A DNA stretch of 64,000 nt from Lucifuga dentata (GCA_014773175.1 VXCM01000241.1:1-64000); one strand, 5' to 3'; shown: positions 1 through 12,158, counted from the first letter of the stretch. Notes: a model not told the origin generated them from the sequence alone. A program made the numbers and translations.

Positions 1-60
1 AGGCAGATGATTCGCTGTGGTGACCCCTGAAGGGAAAGCCGAAAGGAAAAGAAGAAGAAG
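1..60. repeat. 3' tail of an interspersed teleost-type repeat
   Basis: The first 60 bases contain a 'gattcgctgtggtgacccct' core, then a 'gccgaaaggaaaag' stretch, and end in a (GAA)n tail. From memory this resembles the 3' end of a repeat common in fish genomes. Only the tail is inside the window, so the family cannot be settled. Confidence 0.5.
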
Positions 61-1989
61 CGGTCTGCCCTTTCAACTGCCTGACCATTTCTTTGACATA
101 TATGACGCTGAAAAATCTGTATTTAACATGGTTATCTCCAATAAATAAAGATGTAGAATTACTAACGACATTAACCTCAATGAAGTTCAAATTCCTTAAG
201 AATTGCAGGCAACTTTGGGAAAAGCATAAATAATGCTTTTGCTTTGTTGATATACATAACAGCTGTACCATTTTAGATCCTATCACCTGAATGGAATATT
301 ATCAGTAATGTTATGCGCTACGGCTGTTTTTAACAAGTCGAGGTGATTTTTGGGAACTATTTTGTAAAGTTATCAAAGAAATGTGGCTCAACAAACGTCT
401 GAGACGCAATAATGAACTTTTCAATGCAACAGGTGATATTATGCATTCTTAGGCCACCAGATGCCGCCAACGTATCATTTTGTAGAATATCTGAGACGAT
501 TTGAAAGTTTTCTTTCCTAAGTGGAAGACACCACAAGTCCACTTCAAGTTATCAATCGTTTGAAAACGATTAGAACCTTTTCTCCATGCCTTGACTATGA
601 AATCTAAAACTTGATATGATGACTAATAACCGCTTTTAATTTTTATAATTATTTCATTTTGCTTATTTTGTTTACTCTTTATATTGTGTTTCCTTCTTTT
701 TCAACATATCTGTATCTTGAATTATTTTCTATTTAATATTAAATGTAGAGTTAATGCCTGTTTGATTCTTAAAAAAGAAAAAAAGTCCATCTGGTTTACT
801 TTAGGTTGTAAAACACCATAAAGCCTGATGCATTATTAGAGTTATGAAAATAATAGATCATTTTGAAAGCCAAATAAAAATGTTAAATTCACATTTATTT
901 TGATTCAAAACGTATACTTTCACGTGACTCATCTTATTTCGATATTCCTAATTAAATCAAAACTTTATTATTTCAGGGTCTTTTATTATTATTCCAGGGT
1001 CCTTTCAAGGCTTTATTTTTTATTAATTTTATTTTGTATTAAGTATTTGAAGACTTAAGGTTTATCTAAGCAGGGGTGGGTGGACAACAAATTGTTTTCC
1101 ATCTCATATGGACCTACTAAATTGAAGCATAATGCTGCAAAACATTGTACACCGGTTAGAAGAATCATATTGTTTGACCAGAAAACGTTGCAAAACAGCA
1201 AAACGTTTTCACATTGAACGCACCCCTGTTTATAACCCAAGGTGTTCTGTAATAGGCGTGTTTATAGGGCAAGATTGTGGACTAAGACAAACTCAGCGTA
1301 ATGTAAACCACATGTAATTACTATATAGTATCTGTAATCTATTGAGACATATAGAGGCATATAATTGCACAGGTCTTTCTGTAAAGGCAGTCTTATCAAG
1401 CCACTTTCACTTTCACGCAATTAGCAGATTGCAATGGATCAAATAACTATGAAGTATTTTAGATTATTTATTATTTAAATCAAATACCGCCTTCAACAAG
1501 TTCAAGTGATTTAGGGAATTTAGGGGACAGTATTTTGGGAATAATTGTTATTCATGGTTTCAGTCCTGTGGATGGACCTTGACCTGGCCTGACTGCGTGT
1601 GTGGGCTCCAGGTATTGTACTTGTCTACATTCATTCAATCTTAGGTTATTTAAACTATTAAATTGGGTTAATACTAGTTATTAAAACTAGTTAAGATAAT
1701 CCAAATGAAACATGCTGGTTTGTGTCTTGATAATCACATTATTTTAACAAAATAGCAACCTATAGTGCTTTAAAATGAATAATAATCCAAACAGAAAACG
1801 CATAGCTGCTGTAGAATGGCCCAATCCGAGTTCTTCCTTTTACATACTGAATGGAAAGATCACAGCGGCTTAAAAGTCTTTTTAGGTTACATCAGAGTAT
1901 GTATGGACCCGGCGCTTCATTCTGACAGGCGCTCAAGTCTCAGTCCTATTGGGTCCGGCATTGATGGGTGGACTGAATAAATGGCGAGT
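61..1989. other. Upstream intergenic DNA, no gene seen
   Basis: AT-rich DNA 5' of rdh10. The longest open frames are about 60 codons, lack recognisable domains and overlap on opposite strands. Around 1120-1235 there is a patch with two inverted AACGTT-type words ('aaaacgttgc' and 'aaaacgtttt'), which could be a transposon remnant. Nothing else is supported. Confidence 0.6.
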
Positions 1990-2367
1990 GAGACGCGGCT
2001 TAGGAGAAGAGTGGAGGAGCAGTGGAGGAAATAAGAAGCAGAGGAGCAGCGGAGCATAGTCCACAGGAGCTGCTCTTAATCACTGTGCACACGAGTGCCA
2101 GCTGGACACTGACAAAGCAGCATCCTGATCTGTCTTGAACTGTTAAATTTTCACTTTAGTCCACTCACTTTGTGGTTCTGGTCGCGCTTTTCCACGTTGT
2201 TAGTTGGGTTTGATAACAGCCACAAACAGCCTGTACTGTCATCTAAGTTTATCGGCGTAGCCCTCCACTATCTGCGAACAGGTTGCAAGCGGTAAACACT
2301 TTGTGCTCTTTACGCAGCGTGTTCTAAGTCACTGATTGTCTCGCTTTCGCTTTCAAAACCAGTCAAG
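1990..2367 (+). promoter_or_regulatory. rdh10: Probable rdh10 5' UTR and core promoter region
   Basis: Directly upstream of the rdh10 start codon, GC content rises and a purine-rich stretch (about 1990-2060) appears, unlike the AT-rich DNA before it. An inverted CCAAT box ('attgg') lies near 1949. No convincing TATA box is visible. The start context 'tcaagATG' has A at -3, favourable for initiation. The transcription start cannot be fixed from sequence alone. Confidence 0.4.
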
Positions 2368-2653
2368 ATGATGATAATTATTGCCGAGTTCTTCGTGGTT
2401 ATTCTGAAGGTGCTTTGGGCTTTCGTTACGGCCGGGGCTAAATGGGTTATGTGGCCAAAGGAGAAGAGCGTGGCGGGACAGGTGTGCGTGATCACCGGGG
2501 CTGGAAGCGGACTTGGGCGGCTCTTCGCCAAGGAGTTCGCCCGGAGACGAGCGATACTGGTGTTATGGGACATAAACAGCCAAAGCAACGAGGAGACGGC
2601 AGAGATGGTGCGACAAATATACCGTGAACTGGACAATCCTATTCCCAAAGACG
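2368..2653 (+). CDS. rdh10: rdh10 coding exon 1
   Basis: Encodes residues 1-95 plus one base: the hydrophobic N-terminal anchor, [10 protein letters not shown], the Rossmann-fold glycine motif TGAGSGLG, and the LVLWDIN strand containing the acidic cofactor-specificity position. The exon ends 'aaagacg' before the donor 'gtgagt'. Phase 1 is completed by exon 2. Confidence 0.96.
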
Positions 2654-5600
2654 GTGAGTGGGCTTTCTTTGCAGCAATTAGGATGCCATCGGGTTTTACG
2701 CACGATCAGCAGTCTGTGATCTACGACTAAAAGTTAGTTTTTATTCATATACAGTGCTGTAACTATCAAATTGAAATATCAAACAGTCCCATATATGTTG
2801 GATGTAGTTGCAAAACATGCATTAGTGCAGAAAAATCAGATGAACGTCCCATCCAAGTTCTGAGGTGGTCTTTAATGAATTTCAAATTGGTTAAATGTTG
2901 CATTGACATCTTAGCACACATTATAATCCAACTCCTGATGTGTGAACTGGCAAAGAAGCTTACCAGGATTTTAAGATGCCGATCATTACTCACATTGATT
3001 ATACAAATTGCACTTTTATTATCTGTGACTATACTTTAAATGATCCATTAAATCATCTCTGCTTCCTCTCTTTTCCTCTCTAGGTCCTGTTGGAGGTGTA
3101 GAGGAGGTCCCTCCTTTCCAGCCCCAAGTCTACACCTATGTGTGTGATGTGGGGCAGCGTGAGAGTGTGTATTCCACAGCTGAGAAGGTGCAGCGTGAGG
3201 TGGGAGAGGTTGACATACTGATCAACAATGCCGGTGTTGTCTCTGGCCATCACATTTTGGAGTGTCCTGACGAGCTGATCGAGCGCACCATGGTTGTCAA
3301 CTGCCATGCACACTTCTGGGTGAGTTTTCACATGCAGCTTACTGGAACAGAATAAAGTAATGTCAGGACAGGTCAGGGTATTTATTCTGACACTTCAGCC
3401 ACTTGGGCTTGATCTGTAATCAGAGTTGTGTGTGTATATTTTTCCAATATGATGGCACATCATTTCCACTCAACATCTGCCTCGGTTTTCCATGAGCACA
3501 ATGTTATCAAATGTGTTTACTGTGATGCCAGCTTCACAGGAATGTTTCCACTCTGACTTGCATGCCTATTCATAATCTTATCCGTCAGTGTGCCAAATGC
3601 AAGAATCAGCTGTATGAGTGTGTATGTGTGTGTGTGTGTGATGAGAAAATATGACTGTAAATAGTTGCCTTGGATTTTCAGATTCCACTTAGTTTTGTTC
3701 TGCCAAAGGAAAGTAGCTGTTTTTTTCTGTGTGACATTGCTGCTCTTTGGCAGCTTCAATAAGTGATGATCCCTATAGTATGTCAGCCCCTCTTCTCTTC
3801 TTTTGCTGCACAGATCTGCACAAGTCTGACTTGCGTGAGCGTGATGTAAGCAGGGGGCTCTGTACGTGGCTTGGATCTGCTTTGGAACCTGCTCACCACA
3901 TTTTGTTGGCAGACAGGCAGCGTTTTGTCTTCTATTACATTTTACTCTGGCTCAATTCCTCTGGCCTTTCAGTATGAATATTTAACTGAAAGACAAGGTG
4001 GACTTCATGGAGTGAATATGTAGGATAAACTGCAATGTTTCACAGATGATACTGTGTGTGTGTGTGGCAAGACAACAATAGCAGCCAGGTCAGGAATCCA
4101 CTGAGAAGTGCAGCCTTATTGATGGGATTGAATGTGAGTGTTTGTATTCGAGCCCTTCCTCCCACCTCATTTCCAATCACATGTGAACCAGTACTGAGAA
4201 GTAATAGCATTGTTTGTTAGGGTTACCTTTGCACAAATTGGTTTGGTTTAGTGACCTTGAATGTGTTTTTATCCCCGTGGCATGGCTCTGAATTAACAAT
4301 TTTGTGATTATGTTTGTCATTTTATATAAAGCAATGCGCCTGGTGAAGCGGATGGTGTTCATTTGGAGGGTTTTCCTTTTATGAAGAGCTGCATTTTCAA
4401 TGATGGCATTAAACCACAATGATTTGAAGCTCCTTTATTGAGCATGAAAATCTCGTCTTGTCAGTCAGGCAGGTTGCAGATTTCCGCCTTAATGGATGCT
4501 CTATACAACTATTCATGTGCCTCTCTGCGTCTGTTTAGATCTAGGATTTGGAGTCAGGATCCAGTGGTTGGGTGGTAAAATTGGGATTCTTAATAGGGGT
4601 CTGCGTTCATGTTTTCCCATATTCTGTGGAAAGTGTGGTTTCTTTAGGGGGGGTGTTGATGAAAGAAGGGCTTAATGAATGGCGACAGCCAGAATGGAGG
4701 ATGTGGTTCATTAAAGACACAAGCTGGATGAACAGAGCTTAGACTAACAGGGACCTGTCCACTTTCCTCTCATACACAAACACATACAATCCTGGTACAG
4801 TTGCTCAGTGCATGCAAGTGTTATATTAGACAAAGCTTTGATTTTTTTGTTTTTGTTTACCTAATTTTTTTCTTTTTTGGGGGAGGTTTTTTTTTTAAAT
4901 GGCTTATTTGTGGTTTATGACTTCACAAATACACTCAGATTATAGTCTAATTGTGCAATGTTTAAAGTGGATTTAAAATCCAATTGATAAAGGTACAGTA
5001 CATGCTTTTCAAAGCTATAAATAGTACGCGGATGCTATAATAATATTGCAAAAGAGTTTTTCTTTTCTGAGGACTGTTTGCTGACATAGGGGATTAAAAA
5101 TGAAAAGCCATTCAGTTTGTGCGTCGTTTCATTTACAGAGGCTTTACTCCACTGTTCTCTGCTCTGTTGTCTAAAGCTTGCCATTCTTTTTTTTTTTTTA
5201 NTTTTTTTTTTTTTATTCTTTAGCGATGCATGTAAATAGCATTGGGTGCATTCCTCTGGATGTGTGTTTCATCTTATTCAGCTTGTCTGGTGTTGTTTAT
5301 TTGGCAAAATATCCTGTGGTCCCACAATAACTTTGGCCACTCGGGGAGACATCAGCTAAGCAACGTCAGCCCAAAATCTTTCACCCTTCCCTAAGTAATT
5401 CCAGCTTCGAACACCTCAGTCTCTTCAGAGCAACATGGAAGCAGACTTTAGTGCTCCTCTTGTATCAAAAACACACCACTGTGAGTGAAAAATGAGGAGC
5501 GGGAAGGCCAGAGTCCAAATGAAGAAAGAAAATATTTTACATGCAAGTTTTTGTTTTGTTGGATAGTAATGTGAGAATACAGCAGGAACGGAGACTTGAG

Positions 5601-8600
5601 CAGGAAACGGGTGGTAATTGTAAGTGTGTGTGTCTGCCAGGCCATCCCAGCTCAGACCCCATGCTTTCTATCCTCCTTCCACAGGCCCCTCTGACTCCTC
5701 CCAACCTGATTTGGAGGCAGTGGGTGCAACTGCATGGGAGCCAGCAAGGCCAGTTCTGTTCATCCGGCTCTGCCACACACACACATATATAAACTCAGAG
5801 CCCTGATTCAGTGCCTCACTCCCTCTAGGTTTTTATGAGGCAGGGGGTTCATCACATTTAATTTGTTTGATGTTGCTTTGATAAGTCCAGTTGGTGGTCA
5901 GTGATGCTTGAGGAGCCTCTCTGTTGTTAGTCATGCAGGGCTATGGAGCTCTGCTGGGAAAGTGTAGTCCCTTCACCCTGTGTCATCATCTTGGCATCTT
6001 GAACTGGTTACTCAATAGGTGTCACTTGAACAGTAAGCAATAATTCTCCTTGTTGTGGAAATACAGAGCTCTCCAGAAAGTGACATGGCGGGCAATGAGG
6101 AGAGGAAAAGAAAGAAAAGAGGAAGGAAGGCAGTGCCTTCTCATCCACAGGCGAGGCGAGAGGGTAATGGTAAGCTACTGCTGACCCACTTTATCTGACA
6201 ATTGGTTTCTTGTCTGTGGATCAGCTTGACAAGATGCCAGGCGACAGGAGCCAAGTTCCGCGGGCCGCATTCCTGCTGTAGCCAGAGAAAGGAAGCAGCC
6301 AGGCAGAAGGGTCCTACTTGACTGATTTTATATGGGCCCCTCCCCAGGCCTGGTGCACCTGTACGCTCACTGGAACTAACCGGGGCGACTCCCATGTTGG
6401 GTTTCTCCCTGTGCATGTACCTGACACTATGTTGGGCATGTAAGCCTTTTCAAAAAGTGATCAGCAAAATCTAAAAATTATGAAGTAATCTACCAGCGGG
6501 CAAGATAAAACAAGGCCTCATATAATGTTGTCTTTGAATTGTATTTTATCAATCAATAGTCACTTGAATTGAATGCTGGGACTTTCCAGTGGCTTGGTGA
6601 TATGTACTGATGCAGCATCCTCCCTCGCTTATTGATATGTTTTCCAGGTAAATTGGATTCCAGCTGTTCAACCAGCAGAGGGCAATTTGAAAAGTCAATT
6701 GTAGCAGAGGCTGGCAACTAATATGGCCACCACACTATGACCAGTAAACAGCTTGCATGCTGGTGACCGCGAAACCCAACCCACTCAAATTCCATGATCA
6801 CTTGTAGGATCAGATGTGATCTTCATGGGGACTTAAGCCCAGGCATTCTCCCTCTCTCTCTTCTTAATTATCTCTCATCCGGGGAGAGGTCAGCCCAATT
6901 AAATGGCCATCTGGTCCCACGCAAAGGCCAATATTTTGTTCATATTCCTGTTGGTCAGACACAAACACTAATGCAGGCTGACACCCCAGCTGCAAGAAGC
7001 TTTGTGTGGCTTAAATGCTCCTGAGGGTACACACCAATTAGGGGTTGCAGCCACAGGATAGGGCACCCCCATATGGGCCAAGGAGGCCTGGCTGTGTCAG
7101 CAGGTAATTTAGCGGAACAGGGAGCGTTGAGACCCAATTACAGTGGCTCTGATGTAAGACACGAGCCCCTGGTTGCTTTCACACATTTTGTGTCTGAGAG
7201 GTCAGCAGGGGTCATACCCACATGCCAGAACTGCCATGAGAAGCAGGACATCACGGAGAGGTGGGAGAGAGATGGGACAGTTGGTCACATTTAGCCAGCA
7301 AAACTGTCCAGTTACATCTGAGTGTTAGTCTTAGTCATAGTGTCTTATGCCAGATCAAGTCATTTTCTGCTCTCTGAAAGTTGCTGTGGGAGTGGTTTGG
7401 GGAGCCTTGGCTCGAGTCAGGTATGGGCATATCGTTTGTTAATGCTTCATTTGCACGCAACACCCTCCTCATCCGCTGCCATTCTGGCTCACAGAGGTCT
7501 TTCTCAGCTTTTGCCTTGGGCCTCATGTTCTCTCTCCCTCTCTTTGGGCCCCCATCATTTGATGAGTTGAATATTGCAGCAATTTGAAATTTTATGTCCT
7601 GGAAAATGTGCAGATGTTTGGAGCAGAGTTGGATCATTTGTACCTGGCTGTAGAATAAACTCCCTCTGCACATGCCAGTCCCTTAAAGCGGCCTTTCCCA
7701 GGCTGGAACTGATTTAGTGCTTCCAGTGGTATTCGGCTGGCATAACAAGGAGAAAGAGAATGATGTCTAAGCTGTGCATGCTGGCAGATAAATCCAAATA
7801 TAGAGATTGCACTAGACATCAGTCGGTCAGATAGAGTTGGGCTAATCTCTGGGTTCAGTTTTAATGAGGCTTTCCTCATCGGCCAGTTGTTGCATGGTTG
7901 TACGACCTGGTACCACTCTCACTCTGGCTCTGTGCTCTCCTCCAGCTAATATTTATGAAGGAGGTTGAACCATCTCTCAGGCCTGGCTTGCATACCAACC
8001 AACAGAAACCTTCAACATTCATTTATCTGACCATACATAGAATTATTGGAAAATGGAGCTGATGGGGCTATTTGCAAGTGTTAATTTCCACATTTTAGAA
8101 GCTGCTAACAAAAAAACAATACACTAACAAACTGTTTAAGCACCATCAGAAAGCTGCAATCCTCAGTGACATTTAGAATGAAACCGTGTTTGGCCAGATG
8201 TATTGTTCTTCACTATAGCAGCACACATCTGACTTGAATAGATCCAGCGCAGCTACCAACAAAAGGCCTGCTGGTTGTTTGTAGACCTCCTAGTGGGAGA
8301 GTGATTGGTCAGTTCCTATCATTGCTGTCACATGTCACACCTGCTGATTGGCCCATACTGTGTCCACGGCAGCAGACAGGCAGAATGAGAAATGGATCCA
8401 CAAGTTAATCAACTGTAACCACTCAACTCTCTGTGAATCTCCTCCCCAGTGTTGCTCTTCTCACCACCTCACTACTTCTCATTGGATCAGCCAGTGGAAC
8501 CACTCAGGCTCTCACGTGGCATTTGGCGAAACACTTTGATCTCACTGTTCTCCCGTGTGTGGATTGTTCCACGGACTGCCGCTCAGGCTGGGCACAAGGC

Positions 8601-8748
8601 AGCATGGGTAGACAAGAGGCTGAATTGTATTGTTGAAAGTGTTGAGTGAATGGAGGCCTGTGATTGGTGTTTTCAACAATTCTTTAGAGTCAGGCCCAAC
8701 GCCGGGTACCAGATCTGTGTGGGAAAAGACCAGAATTGTAAAGTAACG

Positions 8749-8781
<33 letters not shown>

Positions 8782-8816
8782 GTTTTCAGCAAATACCTTC
8801 TTGAAGAGGGGAAACN

Positions 8817-8848
<32 letters not shown>

Positions 8849-11410
8849 GTTTTCAGCAAATACCTTCTTGAAGAGGGGAAACCCTCAGTCCTTCTTGTCC
8901 CTCTGCACCCAATTCACACCTGCAACAAAGACAAACTTGCATCATTACATTTTATATTTTCGAGTGCTGCACCTTCAGTGGTCAGTCAGATTTTTAGTAC
9001 TTGTTATGAATTCTCATTCAGATGCCCCTCTCTGCATCACCATGGAGAAGATGGAGAAATGGAGAGAGAAGGAATGAGAGAGAGGGGCAGAGAGAGAGGG
9101 GGATCAAAGGGCTTTGGCACAGACAAACTGCACAAGTGAACTAACCTTCCTCTTTTTTCTTGCCCTTCTGTCTCTTCTGTCCTTCTCCCAGACCACCAAG
9201 GCGTTTCTCCCCAAGATGCTGGAGCTGAATCATGGTCACATTGTGACGGTTGCCAGCTCTCTGGGTTTATTCAGCACAGCTGGAGTGGAGGTTAGTATCA
9301 TACACAACAACGCATACATACACATCCATCGTTCCCACCATCCTGACCAGTGCCTTTTCTCCAAAGACCTCAGTGTGCCAGTGAGCATACTTAGCCCGGG
9401 GAGGTTAGGCCTCCTCTCTCTAGTTGTCCCCCCACCCATTAAATTAAGGGACACAGATGAGCATTGGGGAGCCTCTTATAGATTCCTCTATCTGCAGCAG
9501 TAGGGGTGTGGGGCCCCTGTTGGGCTCTGGCCCCTGGGCCAGAATGAGCTGACAGCTCCCCAAGGGACAGAGACATCTTCATCACTGCTTTGTGAACAAC
9601 TTGGGGCTCACTCAGTATTCAGGTCACAGCAGCTTTCAATGGATGAGGATTTGGTTTCCCTCCCTATAGTTTTTTTTTTTTTTTNTTTTTTTTTTTTTTT
9701 TTTTTTTAATGCATGGTAAAATATTTGGGGTCATTTATCTCCTTAAGCATGAGGGAAAAATCAGAGCCCTCTTAGAAGGCTTTATTTTTATGTTTTAGAG
9801 TACATAGTTCCTCTCATTTATCCTCCATGGCTAAGAATGGTGTCATTTTCAGATATTCCATAGGGACCACTTGTCCATTTGCCTTTGTTTTTATAGCTGT
9901 GTGAGCTTTTGTTGTACAAGCATTCATCCATAATGATTAAGTCTCGCTTCAAAGGAGCTGATGTGTAGTCAGTTTTTGTTGATCCATTATGCTTCCTGGA
10001 ATGTGATTTCAGACCTGCGCATTAATTTCAGGGGATCTAAGCTGGCAGCAGGACCTGGCCTGTCATGTGGGCAGTCAAATCTCTTTATCCGCCCCGTGTT
10101 TGTCGACATGCATCTGTGTTTGCCCAAGTCTTTTTTTTAAAACATTATTTCCACCGCAAACCACATCAAAACCTTCCCTCCAAGCTACGCGGTCTCCTGA
10201 TGCACCAGAGAAGAATGCTAATGAAACCAAAGAGCAGAGGACAGGCTTGCTAGGGTTTTGTAGCAGTATCATTAACAGCAAGGAGAAACCTCTGTGGCTG
10301 TGGGGCATGTTTGATAATGCTCTCTCTGGTCCCTGGGTGCGGGCCGGGGCAGAGTTTTACAGGGCTAACCTGTTCTCATTATTCCCCCAGGATTACTGCG
10401 CCAGCAAGTTTGGTGCCATTGGGTTCCACGAGTCGCTGAGCCATGAGCTGAAGGCCTTGGAGAAAGATGGCATCAACATGACGCTGGTGTGCCCTTACTT
10501 GGTCGACACAGGAATGTTCAAAGGCTGCAGGATAAGGTTAGCTCAGTTCTTTTAAAGGCTTTCATGCACCTGGGATGACTTTGCTATCTCTAATTTTCAC
10601 CATATTAAACTGCCTCACAAACACAATTTAAACTTCAAAGGAGCAGCTAATGATTTGTGTGTGATCCACGGATATTATAAAATCATTTCCATGCCCATTG
10701 GTCAGTGTTTCATTTAAACAAAGACGGTGACTTTCCCAGGAGAAAACCTCAAACAGGTGCACCTGGATGAAACNCCCCCCCCCCCCCCCACACCACTGTA
10801 ACAGTCCTCACTTTGTTTGATGGTTACAGTCTGCAGATGGCATGTTCTTTGGCTTTTGAGAGCCTGAGTGCTTTGGAGCAATCTGACTATAGACACAATT
10901 ATCAAATACCTCCAATGCATCAAATCTTTGCTTCCATTGACTGTGAAAAATCTGACCTGCGATAACTTTCCCTTCATTCAGGAAAGAGATCGAGCCTTTT
11001 CTGCCTCCTCTGAAGCCGGAATTCTGTGTGAAACAGGCCATGAGGGCCATCCTCACTGACCAGCCCATGATCTGTACACCTCGGATCATCTATATGGTCA
11101 ACTTCATGAAAAGGTGAGCTGCCTCTTACATTCCCAAATCCCCTTTTCTTTCAAATTCCTATAGATTTTTATCTCTCTATCATTTCTCACTGTTTCCTTT
11201 CCCACATTGTCTCGCTCTGTCAGCTCTCACTAAGCCACACAGGAGTATCTTGTGTCACTAATCTCATCTGTGTCCTGTCCTTGCAGCATCCTGCCCTTCG
11301 AGGCCATTGTGTGCATGTACCGGTTCCTGGGTGCTGACAAGTGCATGTACCCCTTCCTAGCTCAGAGAAAGGAGGCCATGAACAACAATGAGGCTAAGAA
11401 TGGGATCTAG
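2368..11410 (+). CDS. rdh10: rdh10, retinol dehydrogenase 10 (complete, six coding exons)
   Basis: Coding exons are 2368-2653, 3084-3319, 9192-9290, 10391-10536, 10982-11113 and 11287-11410. All introns are GT-AG, and the join is 1023 bases, giving 340 residues; human RDH10 has 341. The protein is a membrane-associated SDR that oxidises all-trans-retinol to retinal with NAD(P)+, an early step of retinoic acid synthesis at the ER and lipid droplets. Visible features are an N-terminal hydrophobic anchor (about residues 2-22), the nucleotide-binding TGAGSGLG (43-50), NNAG (143-146), the likely catalytic Ser196, and YCASK with Tyr209 and Lys213. The C-terminus NNNEAKNGI matches vertebrate RDH10. 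Teleosts have two copies (rdh10a and rdh10b). The stau2 neighbour may favour rdh10a, but I cannot settle this. ATG 2368 was chosen because the exon aligns with the RDH10 N-terminus; a second ATG follows immediately. Confidence 0.97.
2654..3083 (+). other. rdh10: rdh10 intron 1 (430 bp)
   Basis: Donor 'gtgagtggg' and acceptor 'ttttcctctctag'. The interior is AT-rich with no repeat or further exon that I can see. Confidence 0.85.
3084..3319 (+). CDS. rdh10: rdh10 coding exon 2
   Basis: Encodes residues 96-174, including the VYTYVCDVG strand, the NNAG structural motif (143-146), and [19 protein letters not shown] with the conserved Asn168. Acceptor 'cctctctag', donor 'gtgagtttt'. It ends in phase 0. 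Confidence 0.97.
7199..7214 (+). promoter_or_regulatory. Candidate nuclear-receptor DR4 element
   Basis: AGGTCA, a four-base spacer GCAG, then GGGTCA: two perfect RGGTCA half-sites as a direct repeat with 4-bp spacing, inside rdh10 intron 2. DR4 sites are classically bound by thyroid hormone receptor or LXR with RXR. The match is seen in the sequence; any function is inference, and such a match can occur by chance. Confidence 0.25.
8749..8882. repeat. (AC)n microsatellite plus 39-bp flank, duplicated around an N
   Basis: (AC)n at 8749-8777 followed by a unique 39-bp segment (8777-8815), then N at 8816, then (AC)n at 8817-8844 and the same 39 bp again (8844-8882) with no differences seen. Exact duplication across one N points to an unmerged contig overlap rather than a real tandem repeat. 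Confidence 0.8.
9192..9290 (+). CDS. rdh10: rdh10 coding exon 3
   Basis: A 99-bp, phase 0 exon encoding residues 175-207: [20 protein letters not shown], then [13 protein letters not shown]. It contains the SDR catalytic serine (Ser196 by its 13-residue spacing to Tyr209). Acceptor 'cttctcccag', donor 'gttagtatc'. Confidence 0.96.
9291..10390 (+). other. rdh10: rdh10 intron 3 (1.1 kb)
   Basis: Contains a long poly-T tract (9670-9707) with an N at 9685. The open frame running through 10067-10555 is exon 4 extended upstream into intron, not an extra exon. No other feature seen. Confidence 0.8.
10391..10536 (+). CDS. rdh10: rdh10 coding exon 4 (active-site Tyr/Lys)
   Basis: Begins [20 protein letters not shown]: the SDR YxxxK catalytic pair is Tyr209 and Lys213. 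It continues through [16 protein letters not shown]. Acceptor 'ttcccccag', donor 'gttagctc'. It ends two bases into an Arg codon. Confidence 0.97.
10537..10981 (+). other. rdh10: rdh10 intron 4 (445 bp)
   Basis: Carries a poly-C run (10775-10789) with an N at 10774. Nothing else notable. Confidence 0.8.
10982..11113 (+). CDS. rdh10: rdh10 coding exon 5
   Basis: Completes the split Arg codon and reads [20 protein letters not shown], then [14 protein letters not shown] and IIYMVNFMK, the conserved RDH10 substrate-side and C-terminal helical region. Acceptor 'ttcattcag', donor 'gtgagctg'. It ends in phase 2. Confidence 0.97.
11287..11410 (+). CDS. rdh10: rdh10 coding exon 6 and stop
   Basis: Follows a 173-bp intron (11114-11286). 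It reads [20 protein letters not shown], then [21 protein letters not shown] and TAG at 11408-11410. The C-terminal tail is nearly identical to the mammalian protein as I know it. Confidence 0.97.
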
Positions 11411-11955
11411 GGGGCGCTGTTTGCAACAGGAACAGGGGCACACATAAACCTGCAAGCATAAGGATACAACCACTGAGGATGGAAATGGGGAAGACGGAAA
11501 GAAGAAAAGACTGAATCTTGACTGGTGCACTTGCATTGAGCAAATGCAAAGGTTTACCATATTGTTCCTCTGGAACAAAGAAAGCTGTGTACTACACAAA
11601 AGATTTATTTGACTTTGTTTTGTCTTTTTTTTTTTTAAAGTTTGTTTAAAGAAACCAACATCTATATACTGTGTCACTAGTTTTGAAATCCTACAGAGAA
11701 GGTATCCATTAATTAACTATTTACATAATGTAGTCACCAGCCTTATCTAGTGTCTGTGGAAATATACAGTATGTTACTGTACAAATAGTAAAAGTCTTTT
11801 GTTTTTTCACTTTGTTTTTTGTAGACATGCACTGTAATTACTGATTTTTTTTTTTTTTCTTTTCTCGACACTGCCAGCATTCTGTGTAGGAACAGTTCAA
11901 TGCAGCATTTCACACACAGAGGCTCTTTTTCAATCAGTCAGGAAATCAATCCGCT

Positions 11956-11961
11956 AATAAA
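11956..11961 (+). terminator. rdh10: Candidate rdh10 proximal poly(A) signal
   Basis: AATAAA, 546 bases after the stop codon, followed by 'cctttctgttgg' and further T-rich sequence. Confidence 0.4.
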
Positions 11962-12158
11962 ACCTTTCTGTTGGATAATTATACAAAATGAGATTTCACA
12001 ATTTTAAGTTCACTGTATTCCGTTATTGTTCTTTTTTTTTTTTTTTTTTTNTTTTTTTTTTTTTTTTTATTTTTTGTTACGGACATGTAGCATTTGTGTT
12101 GATAATGAAGTCTTCACATTCCAAATGGCTGACTTAAATCTTCACATCAGTTTTCGCT

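Larger units (their letters stand above)
3320..9191 (+). other. rdh10: rdh10 intron 2 (5.9 kb)
   Basis: Largest rdh10 intron. It holds a poly-T tract with an N at 5201, two (AC)n tracts with duplicated flanks near 8749-8882, and a unique-looking, less AT-rich block at about 5900-8400 with several ATTA/TAAT words and an AGGTCA direct repeat at 7199-7214. No exon-like open frame with recognisable content was found. Confidence 0.7.

Noticed and set aside
1055..1317. Overlapping 61-codon frames on both strands near 1.1-1.3 kb
   Set aside because: Short, mutually antisense, no domain. The region has inverted AACGTT words and looks more like a degraded repeat than a gene.
8542..9139. Open frames rich in Thr-His or Cys-Val
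   Set aside because: They are translations of (AC)n/(GT)n microsatellites and cross an N; the same applies at 37.1, 41.7 and 48.7 kb.
10067..10555. 162-codon frame on the + strand as an independent gene
   Set aside because: Only its C-terminal part (from DYCASK) is real, being rdh10 exon 4; the rest is intron 3 read through.
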